In this document: piece by piece, positions 60,181-64,000 of the stretch
Numbering within the stretch: the stretch's first letter is position 1
How the letters are laid out: each line of letters opens with the position of its first letter
Assembly: GCF_000024545.1 (NCBI RefSeq)
Contig: NC_013947.1
Coordinates: 6,386,001 to 6,450,000, forward strand
Source: Stackebrandtia nassauensis DSM 44728
GTDB taxonomy: Bacteria; Actinomycetota; Actinomycetes; Mycobacteriales; Micromonosporaceae
Direction of reading: 5' to 3'
Length of the DNA: 64,000 nucleotides
Program-made: the position numbers and the translations under genes
The notes under the pieces: generated by a model
Database searches by the model: none
What the model saw: only the letters and a program-made list of their open reading frames with translations
Told to the model about the DNA's origin: nothing

Positions 60181-60243
60181 GGCAGACGACCGGCAGTTCT
60201 CCGGAAGTTTGAGCCGATACGTCGCTTTTCGGCGATTGTTCGG

Positions 60244-60272
60244 TTGTCGTCGGTTTTGCCGCGTGGCAGACT
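60244..60272 (+). promoter_or_regulatory. Conserved promoter of the first S33 hydrolase
   Basis: TTGTCG (60244-60249), a 17-bp spacer ending GCGTGG, and CAGACT (60267-60272). The same arrangement and flanks recur before the second paralogue (62006-62034), so the element was duplicated with the gene and conserved. Confidence 0.6.
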
Positions 60273-60361
60273 TCCCACCGGCAAGCCCCTGACACAACTA
60301 TGTGGATAGTTCTTGTCCCGCCGCTCCGCATACCCCTGACCCGACCCCTTGGGAGCCCCCT

Positions 60362-61888
60362 GTGAGAAAACTCCGCCGATCGGTGGGTATCACCGCCGTG
60401 GCCGCGGTGGCGATGGGCGCCGCGATCGTCGCCGCCCAGTTCGCCACCGCCGATCCCACCTCCGATCTGGTCTGGAAAGCGTGCCCGAACGCTCCGGACG
60501 ACCTCAAGTGCACCACCGTCGAGGTGCCGCTCGGCTACGCCGAACCTAACGGCGAGAAGATCAAGATCGGGCTGGCGAAGCAACCGGCGACCGACCCCGG
60601 CAAGCGCATCGGCTCGCTGCTGTTCGACCCGGGCGGGCCGGGCGGATCCGGCGTCAGCGTCCTGGCCAGGAAGAAGATCGGTACCGAGAAGCTGCGGGAG
60701 CGCTTCGACGTCATCGGCTTCGACCCCCGCGGCATCAACACCAGCACCCAGATTCAGTGCGAGCAGGCCGACATGGACGCGGTCCTGGAGTTCGGTCAGC
60801 CCACGACCCAGGAGCGTTTCGACGCGTTGGGCAAAGCCAACCACAAGCTCGCCGAAGGCTGCCGCAAGCTGACCGGCCCGCTGTTCGACCACGCCGACAA
60901 CCTCCACACCGTCGAGGACATCGAGCGGGTCCGCCAAGCGCTCGGGGAAGGGAAGCTCAACTTCCTGGGCTTCTCCTACGGCACGCTCATGGGGCAGCAG
61001 TACGCCGAGAAGTACCCCGGCAACATCCGCTCCATGGTGCTGGACGGCAACATGGACCACAGTCTCGAGTCCAACTACCACTTCGCGAGCAGCCAGCTGG
61101 CTCCGGTGGAGCGCAACTTCACGAGCTTCGCGAACTGGTGCGACACCACCGAGACCTGCGCGCTGTACGGCCAGGACACCAAGAAGGTCTACGGCGAGCT
61201 GCGGGAGAAGGCCAGGAACGGCGAACTCGTCGACCCCGAGACCGGCGCGAAGATCGACTTCTACAAGTTCAGCGACTACGGCTTCTCGGCGAACGTGCCG
61301 GCCAAATGGGCCACGCTCGGCGCCTCGCTGAAGGCGCTGCGCGACGGCCAGGGCACGGCCGACGTCAAGGCCGCGGCGACCCCCCGGTCGGGCGCCAACT
61401 ACGTGTTCCAGACGATGTTCTGCTCCGACTTCGGCCTTCGCATCGAGAGCTACGACGAGTGGAAGCAGATCACTGGCAAGCTCGCCGAGGACCATCCGAA
61501 CGTGCAGTGGTCGAACTATGTGTCCAACATGAACGAATGCATCGGCGGCTCGATCCCCTACACCAACAAGCGCAAACCACTGGAGATCGACGGTGCCCCG
61601 CCGCTGGTCATGCTCGGCAACCTCAACGACTTCGCGACATCCTACGAGTGGTCCCAGACGGCGGCCGAGCAGTCCGGCGCCACCCTCCTCACCTACGAGG
61701 GCTACAACCACAGCGTCTACGGTCTGCGCGGTTCGACGTGCATCGAGGAACCGGTCGACGCGTATTTCATCGACCTGAGGAAACCCGGCAACGGCATCAG
61801 CTGCCCCGCTCTGGAGAAGCCGGACGGCACCGGTTCGAAGGCCGACGAGCTCGGCGGTCTCACCGACGGTCCGTACTCGCTCGACTAG
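60362..61888 (+). CDS. Secreted S33/TAP-like alpha/beta hydrolase, first of three
   Basis: A GTG start after GGGAGCCCCC gives 508 residues. A signal peptide (VGITAVAAVAMGAAIVAAQFATA, cleaved near residue 31) precedes an alpha/beta hydrolase of the tripeptidyl aminopeptidase family. Motifs are LLFDPGGPGGSG (oxyanion hole), the nucleophile S205 in LGFSYGTLMG, an Asp in NLNDFAT and the His in GYNHSVYG. The C-terminal domain is of the TAP type (PF08386). It probably removes N-terminal peptides or hydrolyses esters outside the cell. Confidence 0.9.
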   Translation: MRKLRRSVGITAVAAVAMGAAIVAAQFATADPTSDLVWKACPNAPDDLKCTTVEVPLGYAEPNGEKIKIGLAKQPATDPGKRIGSLLFDPGGPGGSGVSVLARKKIGTEKLRERFDVIGFDPRGINTSTQIQCEQADMDAVLEFGQPTTQERFDALGKANHKLAEGCRKLTGPLFDHADNLHTVEDIERVRQALGEGKLNFLGFSYGTLMGQQYAEKYPGNIRSMVLDGNMDHSLESNYHFASSQLAPVERNFTSFANWCDTTETCALYGQDTKKVYGELREKARNGELVDPETGAKIDFYKFSDYGFSANVPAKWATLGASLKALRDGQGTADVKAAATPRSGANYVFQTMFCSDFGLRIESYDEWKQITGKLAEDHPNVQWSNYVSNMNECIGGSIPYTNKRKPLEIDGAPPLVMLGNLNDFATSYEWSQTAAEQSGATLLTYEGYNHSVYGLRGSTCIEEPVDAYFIDLRKPGNGISCPALEKPDGTGSKADELGGLTDGPYSLD

Positions 61889-61897
61889 ATTCCGCCT

Positions 61898-61940
61898 CGC
61901 CGCCCGCCCGCCCGCGACAATCCGGGCGGGCGGCGTCCTG
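61898..61940 (+). terminator. Terminator of the first S33 hydrolase
   Basis: A perfect 13-bp GC stem (61898-61910 with 61919-61931), an 8-nt loop and TCCTGTTTT downstream. Confidence 0.82.
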
Positions 61941-62005
61941 TTTTCGGCCGACCGGTATTCACTTAAAACGACGACCAAACGCGTCACGATCCGTCGATTG
62001 TTTTG

Positions 62006-62034
62006 TTGTCGCCGCTTTCGTTGCGTGGCAGACT
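62006..62034 (+). promoter_or_regulatory. Conserved promoter of the second S33 hydrolase
   Basis: TTGTCG (62006-62011), a 17-bp spacer ending GCGTGG, and CAGACT (62029-62034), the duplicate of the element at 60244-60272. The untranslated leader is about 80 nt in both. Confidence 0.6.
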
Positions 62035-62121
62035 TTTCACGCGCATACATGGTATGCCATTTGGACAGTTTCCTCCATTTACTGTTCCAAATACCCCTAA
62101 TAGGACATATTGGGAGTCCAT

Positions 62122-63636
62122 ATGAAACGATCCCTTCGGATGGTGGGAATCGCCGCTGTCGCCGCGTTGGCGATGGGCACGGCGATCGTCGCCACTCAGA
62201 CGGCGTCGGCCGAGCCGACCGCCAAGATCGCGTGGAAACCGTGTAAGGATGCCGAGGGCAAGGTCTACTGCGCGACCATCAAGGTGCCGCTGGACTATTC
62301 GGATCCGCACGGCGAGAAGATCAAGATCGGGCTGGCCAAGCGGCCCGCCACCAAACCCGACAAGCGCATCGGCGCGCTGGTCGTCAACCCCGGGGGCCCG
62401 GGCGGTTCCGGCGTCGACATGGTCAAGAACACCACGGTCGGTTCGAAGAAGATGCAGGAGCGCTTCGACCTGATCGGCTTCGACCCGCGTGGCATCAACA
62501 CCAGCACCCAGATCAAGTGCGAGGAGGCCGACATCGAGGCCACCTTCGACATCGGTCTGCCCACCACGAAGAAGAAGTTCACCAAGCTGGCCAAGGCCAA
62601 CAAGAAGCTCGCCGACGGCTGCCGGAAACTGACCGGCCCGCTGTTCGACCACGCCGACAACCTGCACGTGGTGCGGGACATCGAAGTGATCCGCAAGTCG
62701 CTGGGCGAGAAGAAGCTCAACTTCCTGGGCTACTCCTACGGCACGCTCATGGGGCAGCAGTACGCCGAGAAGTACCCCACCAAGATCCGCTCCATGGTGC
62801 TGGACGGCAACATGGACCACAGCCTTGAGTCCACCTACGCCTTCGCCAGCACCGAGACCGGTGCCGTGGAACGCAACTTCAACGAGTTCGCGAAGTGGTG
62901 CGACAGCGACAAGAAGTGCGCGCTGTCCGGCAAGACCGCGAAGGTGTACGGCGAGCTGCGTGAGCTCGCCAAGGCCGGGAAGCTCGTCGACGAGGGCGAG
63001 AAGCTCGACTTCTACGAGTTCAGCGACTACTACGGTTTCGCGGTGAACGAACCCGGCTACTGGGGCGAGCTGGCCAAGGAGCTGAAGGCGCTGAAAGCCG
63101 GTCAGCCCAAGCAGAACAAGCTGAAGTCCGCGTCCGACCGGGCGGCCGTCGAGTACGTGTTCCAGTCGATGTTCTGCGCCGACTGGGGCCTGGGGCTGAA
63201 GAACTTCGACGAGTGGAAGCAGCTCAACGCCGACCTCGCCAAGGAGCACCCGAACACGCAGTGGTCCTCGTACAACGCGAACATCGCCGGTTGCGTCGGT
63301 GACCCGGTCGGGTACACCAACAAGCGCAAGCCGCTGGAGATCGAGGGCGCTCCGCCGCTGGTCATGATCGGCAACCTCGGTGACTACGCGACGGTCTACC
63401 CGTGGTCGCAGGTGGCCGCCGAGCAGTCCGGCGCCACCCTCATCACCTACGAGGGCTACGGCCACACCATCTACGGCGGTGGCTACTCGTGCATCGACAA
63501 GCCGGTGGAGTCGTACTTCATCGACCTGAAGAAGCCCGCCGACGGGATCAGCTGCGACTCGCTGGAGACCCCGGGCAAGTCCACGAAGGACCGCACCGGT
63601 GACGTCGCGGGCGTCGGTCCGTACTCCCTGAACTAA
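62122..63636 (+). CDS. Secreted S33/TAP-like alpha/beta hydrolase, second of three
   Basis: The ATG at 62122 follows GGGAGTCC. The 504-residue protein is a close paralogue of the first: signal peptide to about residue 31, VVNPGGPGGSG, nucleophile S205 in LGYSYGTLMG, Asp in NLGDYAT, His in GYGHTIYG and the TAP-type C-terminal domain. It has its own promoter and terminator, so the genes form a tandem array of separate units rather than an operon. Confidence 0.9.
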   Translation: MKRSLRMVGIAAVAALAMGTAIVATQTASAEPTAKIAWKPCKDAEGKVYCATIKVPLDYSDPHGEKIKIGLAKRPATKPDKRIGALVVNPGGPGGSGVDMVKNTTVGSKKMQERFDLIGFDPRGINTSTQIKCEEADIEATFDIGLPTTKKKFTKLAKANKKLADGCRKLTGPLFDHADNLHVVRDIEVIRKSLGEKKLNFLGYSYGTLMGQQYAEKYPTKIRSMVLDGNMDHSLESTYAFASTETGAVERNFNEFAKWCDSDKKCALSGKTAKVYGELRELAKAGKLVDEGEKLDFYEFSDYYGFAVNEPGYWGELAKELKALKAGQPKQNKLKSASDRAAVEYVFQSMFCADWGLGLKNFDEWKQLNADLAKEHPNTQWSSYNANIAGCVGDPVGYTNKRKPLEIEGAPPLVMIGNLGDYATVYPWSQVAAEQSGATLITYEGYGHTIYGGGYSCIDKPVESYFIDLKKPADGISCDSLETPGKSTKDRTGDVAGVGPYSLN

Positions 63637-63653
63637 TCCCCCACAACCCCTTG

Positions 63654-63688
63654 CCGCCCGTCCGGAGTTTCTCCGGACGGGCGGTTTC
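63654..63688 (+). terminator. Terminator of the second S33 hydrolase
   Basis: A perfect 13-bp stem (63654-63666 with 63672-63684) and 5-nt loop, followed by TTTC. Confidence 0.75.
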
Positions 63689-63785
63689 GCCGGGTTCGGG
63701 CGAACCACCCATTGTCGTGGGGGAATGCCCCGATCTTTCGATGGATCCCTTGGCCCGCGACTCGACCCATGCCAGGGTTTGGCGC

Positions 63786-64000
63786 ATGCGAAAACGGTAT
63801 GTCGCCCTCGCCGCCGTGTTGGCGGTCGCCACGGCGGTCACAGTCACGCGAACAGTCTCAGCCGATCCGGTGGCGGACATCGCATGGGGTCCGTGCGAGG
63901 GTGTCAAGGACGACGTCCAGTGCGCCACCCTCGAGGTTCCGGTGGACTACGCGAACCCCGACGGCGAGGCGATCACGGTCGGGCTGTCGAAACGGGCCGC
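63786..64000 (+). CDS. Third S33/TAP-like secreted hydrolase, truncated by window edge
   Basis: From ATG 63786 the frame is open to the end of the window (71 complete codons). A signal peptide (KRYVALAAVLAVATAVTV, cleaved near VSA) leads into DPVADIAWGPC, then QCATLEVPVDYANPDGEAITVGLSKR. This aligns with the N termini of the two upstream paralogues (VPLGYAEPNGEKIKIGLAK, VPLDYSDPHGEKIKIGLAK). The catalytic part lies outside the window. The conserved TTGTCG/CAGACT promoter is not seen before it. Confidence 0.85.
   Translation, partial: MRKRYVALAAVLAVATAVTVTRTVSADPVADIAWGPCEGVKDDVQCATLEVPVDYANPDGEAITVGLSKRA

Noticed and set aside
58153-60297. Minus-strand open frame of 714 codons opposite pcrA
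   Set aside because: The plus strand carries every SF1A helicase motif; the opposite frame has no start context or domain.

Overview
The window is high-GC, gene-dense chromosomal DNA from an actinobacterium. The evidence is GTG starts, leaderless-looking promoters, an IdeR/DmdR-type iron box, a PspC two-component pair, a type VII secretion-like gene block, an LPxTG surface protein and branched-chain-type 2-oxoacid dehydrogenase genes. The mix resembles Glycomycetales or Micromonosporales (Stackebrandtia-like). That placement is an impression, because there is no rRNA or tRNA in the window to fix it. I saw no phage, IS element, CRISPR array or replication origin.

Layout. Bases 1-7,000: the end of a giant membrane protein, a frameshifted FAD monooxygenase coupled to its TetR regulator, and a YyaL-type thioredoxin-domain protein. 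Bases 7,100-14,400: a hydrolase, a CGNR regulator divergent from a phosphoesterase-LysE pair, a carboxymuconolactone decarboxylase-ECF sigma pair, a beta-propeller lipoprotein and a dimethylargininase-like enzyme. Bases 14,300-18,000: a five-gene, tightly overlapping minus-strand operon of WXG/PPE-like and unknown proteins. Bases 18,000-24,400: a RIO kinase, a LysR-GNAT pair, a secreted GDPD, a GH25 lysozyme and a THUMP-type methyltransferase. Bases 24,400-32,200: AraC-oxidase-VOC and hydrolase-MerR operons, murQ and a secreted SGNH hydrolase.

Bases 32,300-35,800: an iron-boxed heterodimeric ABC transporter with complementary degenerate ATP sites. Bases 37,400-41,000: E1alpha, E1beta and E2 of a 2-oxoacid dehydrogenase. 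Bases 41,100-45,600: a 47-residue protein, a proline-rich membrane protein with six T-x-x-[I/L] motifs, a GNAT, an M48 peptidase and a fructosamine-kinase-like protein. Bases 45,100-50,100: a membrane protein plus methyltransferase pair of unknown function, an MFS pump with its MarR regulator, and an unknown protein. Bases 50,400-56,500: LarE, small secreted and membrane proteins, PspC proteins, the PspC histidine kinase and response regulator, and a thioester-domain LPxTG surface protein. Bases 56,500-64,000: a chorismate mutase behind a leader-peptide attenuator, a DUF1062 protein, PcrA helicase, and three tandem secreted S33/TAP-type hydrolases, the last cut by the window edge.

The points most worth following are: a complete Phe/Tyr leader-peptide attenuator (56,605-56,717); an apparent AUC start codon for the PspC histidine kinase; six regularly placed phospho-Thr/FHA-type motifs in the proline-rich protein; the asymmetric iron-regulated ABC pair; several very clean operators (TetR, CGNR, LysR, MerR, MarR); and the T7SS-like operon that lacks secretion machinery nearby.
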